Below, piece by piece: positions 1 through 7,900 of a stretch of 64,000 bases of DNA; the first letter of the stretch is position 1; each line of letters opens with the position of its first letter. The translations under genes were made by a program, and so were the position numbers. The notes below the pieces were generated by a model that was not told where the DNA came from, ran no database searches, and saw only the letters and a list, made by a program, of their open reading frames with translations. Source of the stretch: Clostridium cellulovorans 743B (GTDB lineage Bacteria; Bacillota; Clostridia; Clostridiales; Clostridiaceae); assembly GCF_000145275.1 (NCBI RefSeq), contig NC_014393.1, positions 2,604,001 through 2,668,000 on the forward strand, written 5' to 3'.

Positions 1-338
1 GTATAACCTTTTGTATCCCCTAAAAATGTAAAACCGTACTTAGCTTTATTATTTTCATTATTAGGATAGTTATACTCATATATATTTTCTCCTGTAATAG
101 ATCTATTTACAGAAATGTTTTTTACTAAAATGATTTTACTATCATAGTTAAAGTCAACACTAGCAGCATACATATTTGTTATGTTGTTTAAATCAATTTG
201 TATATCAATAAAATTACCTTTCTTTACTTCTCCTAGAGTTTTTATTTCGATACTTGCATCAGAGGCTTGTACAGAAGTTGATCTAAGCACCAAAAGAAAA
301 ACAAATAATATAAATGCAAAATTAAATATTCTTTTCAC
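1..338 (-). CDS. Secreted cohesin-domain protein (3' end outside window)
   Basis: The gene starts at a GTG at 336-338, preceded by a GGGGG-type ribosome binding site, and runs off the left edge. The first residues (VKRIFNFAFILFVFLL) form a signal peptide. After it comes a beta-rich stretch with hydrophobic spacing like a cohesin module: VKKGNFIDIQIDLNN, then YAASVDFNYDSK, a pattern shared with the cohesin of the gene at 2305. Cohesins bind dockerins in extracellular complexes. It lies 77 bases downstream of a dockerin gene on the same strand, so the two are probably co-transcribed. Whether more cohesins or an anchoring module follow cannot be seen. The cohesin assignment is by pattern, not by search. 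Confidence 0.7.
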   Translation of the reverse strand, partial: MKRIFNFAFILFVFLLVLRSTSVQASDASIEIKTLGEVKKGNFIDIQIDLNNITNMYAASVDFNYDSKIILVKNISVNRSITGENIYEYNYPNNENNKAKYGFTFLGDTKGY

Positions 339-415
339 ATTTTCCCCCTAAAAATATTTGGACAGCTATAGCGAATTTATATTGTAGCATCAAGAAAGTA
401 TCTCTTTTAATTTAA

Positions 416-1849
416 CTATAGTTTATGCGTAATTTTAACAATATCAAATATATCTATAAGCCCATCTCTATTAAAATCAATCAATGATTTATAGCTAGTA
501 TCTTTCAGAGAAACATTATATTTACTAGCGATAGTAGCTAAATCCTTGATATCAATAATTCCATCCCTATTAATATCCTCATCAAGCTTTGTTGATAATA
601 CAGTAGTTAAAAGGATGTTGTTTTCAGTGTACTTAACTACTATTCCACTATCATTTTTATATATATCAGTTATAGTTCCTGAAGTTTTAAATAATATATC
701 ATTTGTATTCTTTACTACGTTGTATTTCATAACACAATTAGCAGTTCTTCCGTCAACATCGGAACCATTTATATAATAGATATTTTTTCTATCTCCAACA
801 AAATCATTTGTAACAAAAGATAGCAATTCATTAGTTGAATTAGCACCATATAAATTTGTATAAGTTAAAGAGTTTCCTACTTTGTAATTTAAAGTATCTT
901 CTGTTCTAGCAATATAACTATAACTTCTCAAAAATGAAAACTTGTTGCTTGGAGCTGCTATTGAATCTACTGGAACCCAACTATGATCTTTATTCATTTC
1001 GTTATCTGAACAATTAAAATAAGCATATCTATTTTTGTTACTTTCAGGAACAGGATCATCCCAAGTTACATCTAAATGATAGTACACTCCTTCAATTTTA
1101 ACAATATTCCATGCGTGATTCATAGGAGCACTTTCGATTATTCCTGACTCTATTCCACACTTTTCAAAAAGTAAAGATGCTGCTTTAGAATATCCGTCAC
1201 ATACAGCCTTACCATTGATTAATGCTGCATAGGAAGTATGAGATATCAGAGGTACATTTCCCGATGATACAGATTGAGAATCATATGTGCAATTTTCAAT
1301 AAGATAATCGTGGATTACATATTCTTTTTGCACCTCACTGTCTACTAAGTCTAGGTAGTTTTCTTTTATATAATTAACTTTAGCATCTAATTTTTGTTTC
1401 ATTATTTTACATGTAGGAATATCGTATAGATAGCTTATGTAAAGCTTATAAGAAACTATTTTACCATTCTGATCTGTAGTATAAGAGCAACGAACATTAT
1501 TGCTGATATAGAATAAATCTGGAGCTTGTTTATAAACAAGACAATATAAATCTAATGGAATTTGTGGTGTGTCAATTACACTAGCAAAAGCTGATAAATC
1601 AATAGTCTGTTGAAAATTAACTAATCCATTATATATAGCTTCTGTAATAGCTAGTCCATCTGCTGTAGAAGTTGCATATGTATTAGCACTATAATCTAAG
1701 GTTTTTGTTGTGGAATTATCGAAATCATTTAATTGCAAGCTTGCAGTTTTCACTTGAGTATTAGGTAACTCTGTACCTCTAATATCAACATTAAATAACA
1801 TCGAATTTAATACTAATGTTATCGCTAATAATTTATTAAGTTTATTCAT
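416..1849 (-). CDS. Secreted transglutaminase-like protein with C-terminal dockerin
   Basis: I start it at the ATG at 1847-1849, which has AAAGGGGAT upstream; an ATT/GTG-type start further up has no binding site. Product of 477 aa. A hydrophobic signal peptide (NKLLAITLVLNSMLF) is followed by a transglutaminase/protease-like core with the Cys-His-Asp triad visible: GKAVCDGYSKA (Cys217), NHAWNIV (His245) and YYHLDVTWDDP (Asp260). The C terminus carries two dockerin calcium loops, DINRDGIIDIKD (about 425-436) and DFNRDGLIDIFD (about 458-469), typical of a type I dockerin. Such proteins dock onto cohesins outside the cell. The core family includes peptidases and cross-linking enzymes, so substrate is unknown. 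A cohesin gene follows and another diverges upstream, which suggests these are its partners. Confidence 0.88.
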   Translation of the reverse strand: MNKLNKLLAITLVLNSMLFNVDIRGTELPNTQVKTASLQLNDFDNSTTKTLDYSANTYATSTADGLAITEAIYNGLVNFQQTIDLSAFASVIDTPQIPLDLYCLVYKQAPDLFYISNNVRCSYTTDQNGKIVSYKLYISYLYDIPTCKIMKQKLDAKVNYIKENYLDLVDSEVQKEYVIHDYLIENCTYDSQSVSSGNVPLISHTSYAALINGKAVCDGYSKAASLLFEKCGIESGIIESAPMNHAWNIVKIEGVYYHLDVTWDDPVPESNKNRYAYFNCSDNEMNKDHSWVPVDSIAAPSNKFSFLRSYSYIARTEDTLNYKVGNSLTYTNLYGANSTNELLSFVTNDFVGDRKNIYYINGSDVDGRTANCVMKYNVVKNTNDILFKTSGTITDIYKNDSGIVVKYTENNILLTTVLSTKLDEDINRDGIIDIKDLATIASKYNVSLKDTSYKSLIDFNRDGLIDIFDIVKITHKL

Positions 1850-1926
1850 AATCGCATCCCCTTTTCGATTATTATAAATTTTCACTAATTAATAATTCTT
1901 TCTCATAATTTGGTATAAAAATCTTA

Positions 1927-1975
1927 GTAAATACAATTATACATTATATAGGAAATAATGTATAATTGTATTTAC
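1927..1975. repeat. Perfect 21-bp inverted repeat between divergent genes
   Basis: Left arm 1927-1947 (GTAAATACAATT...) and right arm 1955-1975 are exact reverse complements, separated by 7 bases. It lies 78 bases upstream of the dockerin gene start. There is no T-run characteristic of a terminator on either side. It contains a TATAAT-like sequence on the minus strand, so it could be an operator over a promoter or a stable leader hairpin. Confidence 0.75.
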
Positions 1976-2237
1976 TTGCAGTTAATTAGAAATTAAATAA
2001 ATTCTAGGAATGAAATCAAATAATGAAAAATTATAATCATAAATATAATTAAATTATAATTGTTTAAGAATAATTAATCAATATTTGAGAAGACCTTTCT
2101 TAGGACTATTTTGATATCGCACTAAAAATCTACTTTATTCTAGCTTTTTTTTAATCTTCTACAATAAATATCTATATATTGGGGATTGATACAATTAAGT
2201 TTTTAATTTTTTTAATAATAACGTTTAATATAGTGAA

Positions 2238-2266
2238 TTTACAACTTTATTTTTTCAATATATAAT
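2238..2266 (+). promoter_or_regulatory. Predicted sigma-A promoter of the cohesin-repeat gene
   Basis: TTTACA at 2238-2243 and TATAAT at 2261-2266 with a 17-base spacer, about 40 bases upstream of the start codon at 2305, whose binding site is GAAGGAGG. Confidence 0.55.
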
Positions 2267-2304
2267 TAAAGCTATAATATTCAATTAGTTGAAGGAGGAA
2301 ACAT

Positions 2305-4722
2305 ATGAAAATTTTATTTAATAAAAAGATAAAAAAATCGTTTAGCACCATTTTTGTCTTATCCTTTTTTATGCAAATGTCTTTATTTGGGATTCCTGTA
2401 TTGGCAGCTTACTCACCAGCCCAAATCTCCTATGTCGTTACTGGTGAAGCGACAGTTGGAAATACAATTATCATTACGGCTAACATTTCGTCTGTAAGTA
2501 ATCTATACGCATTATCTTGGGATTTTATTTATGATTCAAATATGCTACAAATACAAAGCATTGAATCCGGTTCTATACTTGGAACTAGTGTTCAAAAAAA
2601 TATCATCAATAACTTGGGACAAGCCTCGATTTGGATTTCTAAGACTGGAAATGTAGAATCTACAAATGGTTCGGGGACCGTTGCTATAATAAAGGCTAAA
2701 GTTCTTAAAGCAGGAGTTATCGATCTTAAAACAACCAATGATAAAGCCACTCTGAATCTCACAGGGTCAACTTCGTGTATAAAATTGTCTGATAATAATG
2801 GAAATATGCTTATGTACAATTTCACAGATACTTCTATAACATCAAAGATTGTATCGCCACTTTCTCCTGGTAAATATGAAAATACCAATAGCAATCTTAC
2901 TTATAGCGGATCTTGGACTAAAGTTTCTGATGGTAGCCAACAGTATTCAAATATAACTAATAGTGTCTTGACCTTTACATTTGAAGGAGCTGGTTTAAAT
3001 ATATATGCACTTATGGCTTCAAATCGTGGTATAGCAAAAGTTTATATTGATGATGTAGCTTATGATTTTGATGAGTATAATGCGTCAGCACAAAGTAAAA
3101 TTGTTTTCACAAAAGATGGGTTGAAAGCTGGGATACATACAGCAAAGGTTGTCGTTTCTGGTACTAAAAATCCTGCTTCCTCTGGATACTATATTTCAAT
3201 CCATGCTATTGAAATTTTAGGAGCACCAACAAATCTTGTAGCAGGAAAATATGAAAATACAGATTCTAAGCTGAACTATACTGGTTCTTGGACTAAGGTT
3301 TCTGATGGTAGTCAACATTATTCAAATGTAACTAATAGCGTCTTGACTTTCACTTTTGAAGGTTCTGGTTTAAATATTTATGCGCTTATGGCTTCAAATC
3401 GTGGTGTAGCAAAAGTCTATATTGATGATGTAGCTTATGATGTTGATGAGTATAATGCGTCAACACAAAGTAAAATTGTTTTCACAAAAGATGGATTAGC
3501 AACGGGGAAACATACAGCAAAGATTGTTGTTTCTGGTACTAAAAATCCTGCATCCTCCGGATATTATATTTCAATTGATGCTATTGAAATTTTAAGTGCA
3601 CCAGTAAATCTTATAGCAGGAAAGTATGAAAATACAGACCCAAAACTGACTTATACTGGTTCTTGGTCTAAAACTTCTGACGGTACCCAAAGTTATTCAA
3701 ATGTAACTAATAGCGTCTTGGCCTTCACCTTTGAAGGTGTCGGGTTAAATATTTATGCACTCAAGGCTTCAAATCGTGGTATAGCAAAAGTTTATATTGA
3801 TGATGTAGCTTATGATGTTGATGAGTATAATGCTTCACCACAAAGTAAAGTTGTTTTTACAAAAGCTGGGTTATCAGTTGGGAAACATACAGCAAAGATT
3901 GTTGTTTCCGGTACTAAAAATGTTGATTCTTCTGGGTATTATATTTCAATTGATGCTATTGAAATCCTAAGCGCACCAACAAATCTTGTAGCAGGAAAAT
4001 ATGAAAATACAGATTCTAGGCTGGTTTATAGTGGCTCTTGGACTAAATCTTTTGATGGTAGCCAACATTATTCAAATGTAACTAATAGTGTTTTGAACTT
4101 CACCTTTGAAGGTTCTGGTTTAAATATTTATGCACTTATGGCTTCAAATCGTGGTATGGCAAAAGTTTATATTGATGATGTAGCTTATGATGTTGATGAA
4201 TATAATGCTTCATCGCAAAATAAAGTTGTTTTCACAAAAGATGGGTTATCAGCTGGGAAGCATACAGCAAAGATTGTTGTTTCTGGTACTAAAAATGCTG
4301 ACTCCTCTGGATATTATATTTCAATTGATGCTATTGAAATCCTAAGCGCACCAACAAGTCTTGTAGCAGGAAAATATGAAAATACAGATTCTAGGCTTAT
4401 TTATAGTGGTGCTTGGACTAAATCTTTTGATGGTAGCCAACATTATTCAAATATAACTAATAGCGTTTTGACCTTCAATTTTCAAGGTTCTGGGTTAAAT
4501 ATTTATGCACTTATGGCTTCAAATCGTGGTATAGCAAAAGTCTATATTGATGATGTAGCTTATGATGTTGATGAGTATAGTGCTTTATCGCAAGGTAAAG
4601 TTATTTTGGCAAAAGATGGTTTAACACCTGGAAATCATACAGCAAAGATCGTTGTTTCTGGTAACAAAAACATTGATTCTTCTGGATACTATATTTCAAT
4701 CGATGCTGTTGAAATAAAATAA
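2305..4722 (+). CDS. Secreted cohesin protein with five 125-residue carbohydrate-binding-like repeats
   Basis: Product of 805 aa with a strong binding site (GAAGGAGG) before ATG. Residues 1-36 form a signal peptide ending near PVLAA. Residues about 37-185 look like a cohesin: GEATVGNTIIITANISS, then YALSWDFIYDSNMLQ and GSGTVAIIKAKVLKAG. From residue 189 there are five tandem repeats of exactly 125 aa (the last about 117). Each has GKYENTDS...YSGSW, LTFTFEGSGLNIYALMAS, NRGIAKVYIDDVAYDVDEY and GYYISIDAIEI. This beta-sandwich style module occurs beside glycosidase domains in clostridial secreted enzymes and may bind carbohydrate; that is inference. There is no dockerin, SLH domain or LPXTG sorting signal, so it could be a scaffold that holds a dockerin enzyme on a polysaccharide. 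Confidence 0.82.
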   Translation: MKILFNKKIKKSFSTIFVLSFFMQMSLFGIPVLAAYSPAQISYVVTGEATVGNTIIITANISSVSNLYALSWDFIYDSNMLQIQSIESGSILGTSVQKNIINNLGQASIWISKTGNVESTNGSGTVAIIKAKVLKAGVIDLKTTNDKATLNLTGSTSCIKLSDNNGNMLMYNFTDTSITSKIVSPLSPGKYENTNSNLTYSGSWTKVSDGSQQYSNITNSVLTFTFEGAGLNIYALMASNRGIAKVYIDDVAYDFDEYNASAQSKIVFTKDGLKAGIHTAKVVVSGTKNPASSGYYISIHAIEILGAPTNLVAGKYENTDSKLNYTGSWTKVSDGSQHYSNVTNSVLTFTFEGSGLNIYALMASNRGVAKVYIDDVAYDVDEYNASTQSKIVFTKDGLATGKHTAKIVVSGTKNPASSGYYISIDAIEILSAPVNLIAGKYENTDPKLTYTGSWSKTSDGTQSYSNVTNSVLAFTFEGVGLNIYALKASNRGIAKVYIDDVAYDVDEYNASPQSKVVFTKAGLSVGKHTAKIVVSGTKNVDSSGYYISIDAIEILSAPTNLVAGKYENTDSRLVYSGSWTKSFDGSQHYSNVTNSVLNFTFEGSGLNIYALMASNRGMAKVYIDDVAYDVDEYNASSQNKVVFTKDGLSAGKHTAKIVVSGTKNADSSGYYISIDAIEILSAPTSLVAGKYENTDSRLIYSGAWTKSFDGSQHYSNITNSVLTFNFQGSGLNIYALMASNRGIAKVYIDDVAYDVDEYSALSQGKVILAKDGLTPGNHTAKIVVSGNKNIDSSGYYISIDAVEIK
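2869..4719 (+). repeat. Five tandem 375-bp repeats inside the cohesin gene
   Basis: Units begin at 2869, 3244, 3619, 3994 and 4369, an exact 375-base period with high nucleotide identity (for example the stretch coding for AKVYIDDVAYDVDEY). They encode the 125-residue modules. The last unit is slightly short. The uniform length suggests recent duplication or homogenisation. Confidence 0.92.
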
Positions 4723-4757
4723 TAATATGTAAAAAAATTTTTTATATAGGACACTAA

Positions 4758-4786
4758 AACCATTCACTTTCAAGTGAATGGTTTTT
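4758..4786 (+). terminator. Intrinsic terminator after the cohesin-repeat gene
   Basis: AACCATTCACTT (4758-4769) pairs with AAGTGAATGGTT (4772-4783) over a 2-base loop and is followed by a T run. The A run on the other side could make it work in both directions. Confidence 0.8.
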
Positions 4787-5160
4787 CTAAATAGAAAAAA
4801 GGTTCTTTATAGAGTTAGTTGAGTTATGTTATAAAATTAAACAAAACAGTAAAGACGTTATAAATGGATAGGATAAGCGTATTTTTGATGATACGTATAA
4901 TCATTCATTGATAAATGCGTTAAATAAGGATTTAACAGAAAGTATCATTACATGTAATCATAGTAAATAGGAATATGTTAGCTGAAGGTGGTGTTAATAA
5001 GTCAGAGGGAAATTAAAAGAATTATTAGTAGTTGTAGTAGTTTTGGCATATTACCAAAAATCTACTACAACTTAAGGAATGCAAAATCATTTAACACTGA
5101 AAAGAAACACTTTCCAATTGACAATATCAAAATGACTTATTAAGTAATTTTTCAAAGGCT
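4787..5160. other. Intergenic region with a possible decayed reading frame
   Basis: On the plus strand 4791-4970 can be read as about 59 codons (IEKRFFIELVELCYKIKQ..., later DKRIFDDTYNHSLINALNK) with an in-frame TAG at 4869 and no start codon, which looks like a gene remnant of unknown origin. A hairpin follows at 5031-5071: GTTGTAGTAGTTTTGG pairs with the complementary run ending CTACTACAAC, with two unpaired bases. It has no clear T run. Nothing else is seen. Confidence 0.35.
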
Positions 5161-5928
5161 TTAAACTATACTTTTTATATTATCCTTTATATCTTTGAAT
5201 TTAGGGTAAGTTTTATACAAATACTCTGCCATAATCTCCATCAGTTCAAAATCATTTTCGCTATCTATATCGAGAATAGCAGTATCAGTCATTTTAACTA
5301 TATCTATTTTCCCATCAAATACTGTACGTACATCATTGTTTATAAGAAATGCTTTTGCATAAACATATATAGATGCATTCATATCATATACTTCAGGTGC
5401 CTGCTGCCTTGCAACAAAATTTGAACTAATTACTTTGCTAACTACTCCATTTTCATTTTTTACCATATTAAAATAGGGATTTCTCCTTGCTTCGACAACT
5501 GAAAAAACCACATCTGTAGAAGTATTTTCTATTTTTTTATTTACTGCATTCTCTAAATCTATAATTGTCCTTAACGGTGAAGTTATATCTAAATCAACAA
5601 TTATGTCGTATCCATACCCCTTCTCTTTTTCAGCCATCTCTAAACTATTTCTTATAACACTAACTTTAGGTGTATCGTCTTTTCCTAACTCTTCAACTCT
5701 TCTAATTTGTAAAATATCCAAATTAGTTTCACCAGCAAGCTTTAGTAAGTCTTGACTATCGGAATTAATAGCAATATCTATATGAAATCTATTGCTATTT
5801 CTTTTTTTGAATAAGTCTATACAGGATAAGGTATAGTACATTAGTGGATCTCCTAAAAAGGTTTTTAAATTCTTATTTCTAAGCCCTTTTGAGCCTGCTC
5901 TTCCACAAACAGTAAATAATATTTTCAT
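5161..5928 (-). CDS. CMP-sugar synthetase (acylneuraminate cytidylyltransferase family)
   Basis: Product of 255 aa; the start has AAGGAG upstream. The N terminus TVCGRAGSKGLRNKN is the nucleotide-binding signature of the NeuA/PseF/PtmB family, which activates nonulosonic acids or related sugars with CTP. DLDITSPLRTIIDLENAV follows as in the family. It is the last gene of the polysaccharide operon and overlaps the preceding dehydrogenase by 4 bases. Neither neuB nor neuC lies in the window, so the sugar (sialic, legionaminic, pseudaminic or a relative) cannot be named. Cytoplasmic. Confidence 0.85.
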   Translation of the reverse strand: MKILFTVCGRAGSKGLRNKNLKTFLGDPLMYYTLSCIDLFKKRNSNRFHIDIAINSDSQDLLKLAGETNLDILQIRRVEELGKDDTPKVSVIRNSLEMAEKEKGYGYDIIVDLDITSPLRTIIDLENAVNKKIENTSTDVVFSVVEARRNPYFNMVKNENGVVSKVISSNFVARQQAPEVYDMNASIYVYAKAFLINNDVRTVFDGKIDIVKMTDTAILDIDSENDFELMEIMAEYLYKTYPKFKDIKDNIKSIV

Positions 5929-6843
5929 TTTATTTCTCCTTCAGCAAATCTAAGAACTTCTATCGAATGTTCTATTGAATTTTCATTAATAGAATTTCCA
6001 TCTATCATATCCAAAAATGTTTCTAGTTCTTTTATGTACATATAATTAGGTGAAGTATCAAAGGATTCAATTTTGCCATTTGGATACCTAATTTCATTTC
6101 TATAAAAATCACCAATGAAACGTCCTTTTTCAGTATATATTTCTACAGTACGTTCTTTATTCTTTCCAAAATAATCGAGGTGCAATTCAATAAGTTTATC
6201 ATCGTATTTAAAAATATATATAGATAAATCATCACTGTCAATTTCTAAATGAGAATATTTTCCTCTTACATTATACGCATTAGAAGGAAATCCAAATAAA
6301 TGAAAAAGATAATCTAATTCATGAATACAATCAATACTAACACCGCCACCTTGGTCCTTATGAGCACTATATATATTTCTATAGTCTACATTTGGTCTCC
6401 AATCAGGTAAATATGAAGAGCAAATACTTCTTACAGAATAAACCTTGTTTTCATTTACAACTCTTTTAATTGATTCAAGAACCTTAGTATATCTTAAAGG
6501 GGCTGCCACATAGTAAATACCATTATCATTAGTCTTTTTACACAATAGTTGCTTCCAATCATATTTACTATGATCAAAAACTGGTTTTTAATATAAATTT
6601 ATTAATGGTATCATAATGCATATTGGTTGGATTTGTTATAAATACAATATCATAATTATCATCTAAATCAGATGCTTCAAATATTTCTCTATCTATAAAC
6701 TGTTTAATTTCTTCACTTAAAATTCTATTACTTTCTCTAAATGCATGAATCTCAAGATCAATTTGCCTATCCATTGAAACACTTTTCAAATTATTTATAT
6801 GTCTACATCCAATAGATCCTAAACCAACGAAACATACTTTCAT
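5925..6843 (-). pseudogene. Gfo/Idh/MocA family dehydrogenase, frameshifted
   Basis: Two frames form one gene. 6574-6843 gives the NAD-binding N terminus (MKVCFVGLGSIGCRHINNLK, then VFITNPTNMHYDTI) and 5925-6545 gives the C-terminal domain (YYVAAPLRYTKVLESIKR, SSYLPDWRPNVDY, GGGVSIDCIHELDYLFHLFG). The reading continues without a stop (KPVFDHSKYDWKQLLCKK) if one A is removed from the AAAAA run near 6590, giving about 305 aa as expected for the family. The site is not a standard slippery heptamer. It is a paralogue of the next gene upstream. It may be inactive, a short-tract variant or a sequencing error. Confidence 0.8.
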
Positions 6844-6845
6844 AA

Positions 6846-7826
6846 TTAAACACCTTCGATTTGATCAAGAATTGATAAAACATATTTATCATCTTCAAAA
6901 GTATATTTTTCGTTATTTGTACCTTTGATTTTATCAATAAATGTTTTAAGTTCATCTAAATAAGCATTCTCAATTATATTTTCTGAGTAATTATTGTTTT
7001 TATCAACCTTCATATAAGTCTCAATATTATTTTCCTTTTTAGTTTCAATATCATATTCACTTAATGATTGTGGTGTACCTTTCCAAAAAACATGTATATC
7101 TTCACCAAAGACTTCTAAGTTTCTAATAGCTTTTCTTGAAACAACATCAATAGAAAGCATACCTAAGGAGCCGTTATCATGGGTCAACAAAATTTGATAT
7201 GTATCATAATAATTTAATTCTAAACTACTGGAATTACTCTTGTTTACTTTGATATTTGTAATTTTCCCGAAAACTTTATATATCCAAGGCATTTCAATAG
7301 CTAAAATTTCTCTACAACCATTGCTTCTTTTTTCATTTACAAAAAAGTCTTTATAGTTTTCCCAAGGATGCCAGTCAGGTAAATATTGTCCGATATGATA
7401 TATGTAGTTTACTTTATTTCTCGATTGTTTAACTTTAGTGGATATATAGTCTATTTCTTTTCTATATAGCATTGTAGAAGATAAAAACAAAGTTACATTT
7501 TTCTCTTTTGCTAGCTTTATAATTTCATCATAAGAATCAGCAACTAAATTAATTTCTGTAAAAACATTCAAGTTATAATTTATGCATTCCATAATAATCT
7601 TATGATGTGATAAAGGAGAGGTACATATTATTACTCCATCTAACTTTAAATTGTTTTTTGCATCTTGGATACTAGCAAAAGTTTTGACATTAAACTCTTT
7701 TTCTACAATATCTCTTCTTTCTATGCTTAAATCTATTCCAAATACTTCCACTTCATCGAAGTATTGTTTTAATAATCTTATTCGTCTTTTTCCCATAGAT
7801 CCAAGTCCAACAACAAGTAATTTCAT
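6846..7826 (-). CDS. Gfo/Idh/MocA family sugar dehydrogenase
   Basis: Product of 326 aa with GGAGTGAT before the ATG. The Rossmann fold begins at once (MKLLVVGLGSMGKRRIRLLK), the acidic end of beta-2 is VFGIDLS, and CTSPLSHH and FTEINLVAD match the position of the EKP motif (here with Asn for Lys, so catalysis may differ). IGQYLPDWHPWENYKDF is shared with the broken paralogue downstream. Such pairs next to NeuA-like enzymes modify sugars for surface glycans by NAD(P)-linked oxidation or reduction. Substrate unknown. Two bases separate it from the next gene. Confidence 0.82.
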   Translation of the reverse strand: MKLLVVGLGSMGKRRIRLLKQYFDEVEVFGIDLSIERRDIVEKEFNVKTFASIQDAKNNLKLDGVIICTSPLSHHKIIMECINYNLNVFTEINLVADSYDEIIKLAKEKNVTLFLSSTMLYRKEIDYISTKVKQSRNKVNYIYHIGQYLPDWHPWENYKDFFVNEKRSNGCREILAIEMPWIYKVFGKITNIKVNKSNSSSLELNYYDTYQILLTHDNGSLGMLSIDVVSRKAIRNLEVFGEDIHVFWKGTPQSLSEYDIETKKENNIETYMKVDKNNNYSENIIENAYLDELKTFIDKIKGTNNEKYTFEDDKYVLSILDQIEGV

Positions 7827-7900
7827 ATAATCACTCCATTTTTATATATTAATATATATATCAATAAATAAGTACTGTCTTCTACTGATATATCTTCACT

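Larger units (their letters stand above)
1850..2304. other. Divergent intergenic region
   Basis: A 455-base region between the divergent dockerin and cohesin genes. It holds the 21-bp inverted repeat (1927-1975) and a plausible promoter for the plus-strand gene (2238-2266). No further coding region is seen. Confidence 0.6.

Noticed and set aside
2592..2894. A 100-codon open frame antisense to the cohesin domain
   Set aside because: The plus-strand gene has signal peptide, binding site and repeats; the antisense frame has none.
5031..5071. Hairpin as terminator of the polysaccharide operon
   Set aside because: It lies about 90 bases after the last stop and lacks a T run on the minus strand; kept only as an inverted repeat.
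6585..6597. Programmed frameshift in the Gfo/Idh gene
   Set aside because: The shift needed is +1 at TTA AAA ACC, which is not a standard slippery site; a simple indel is more likely.
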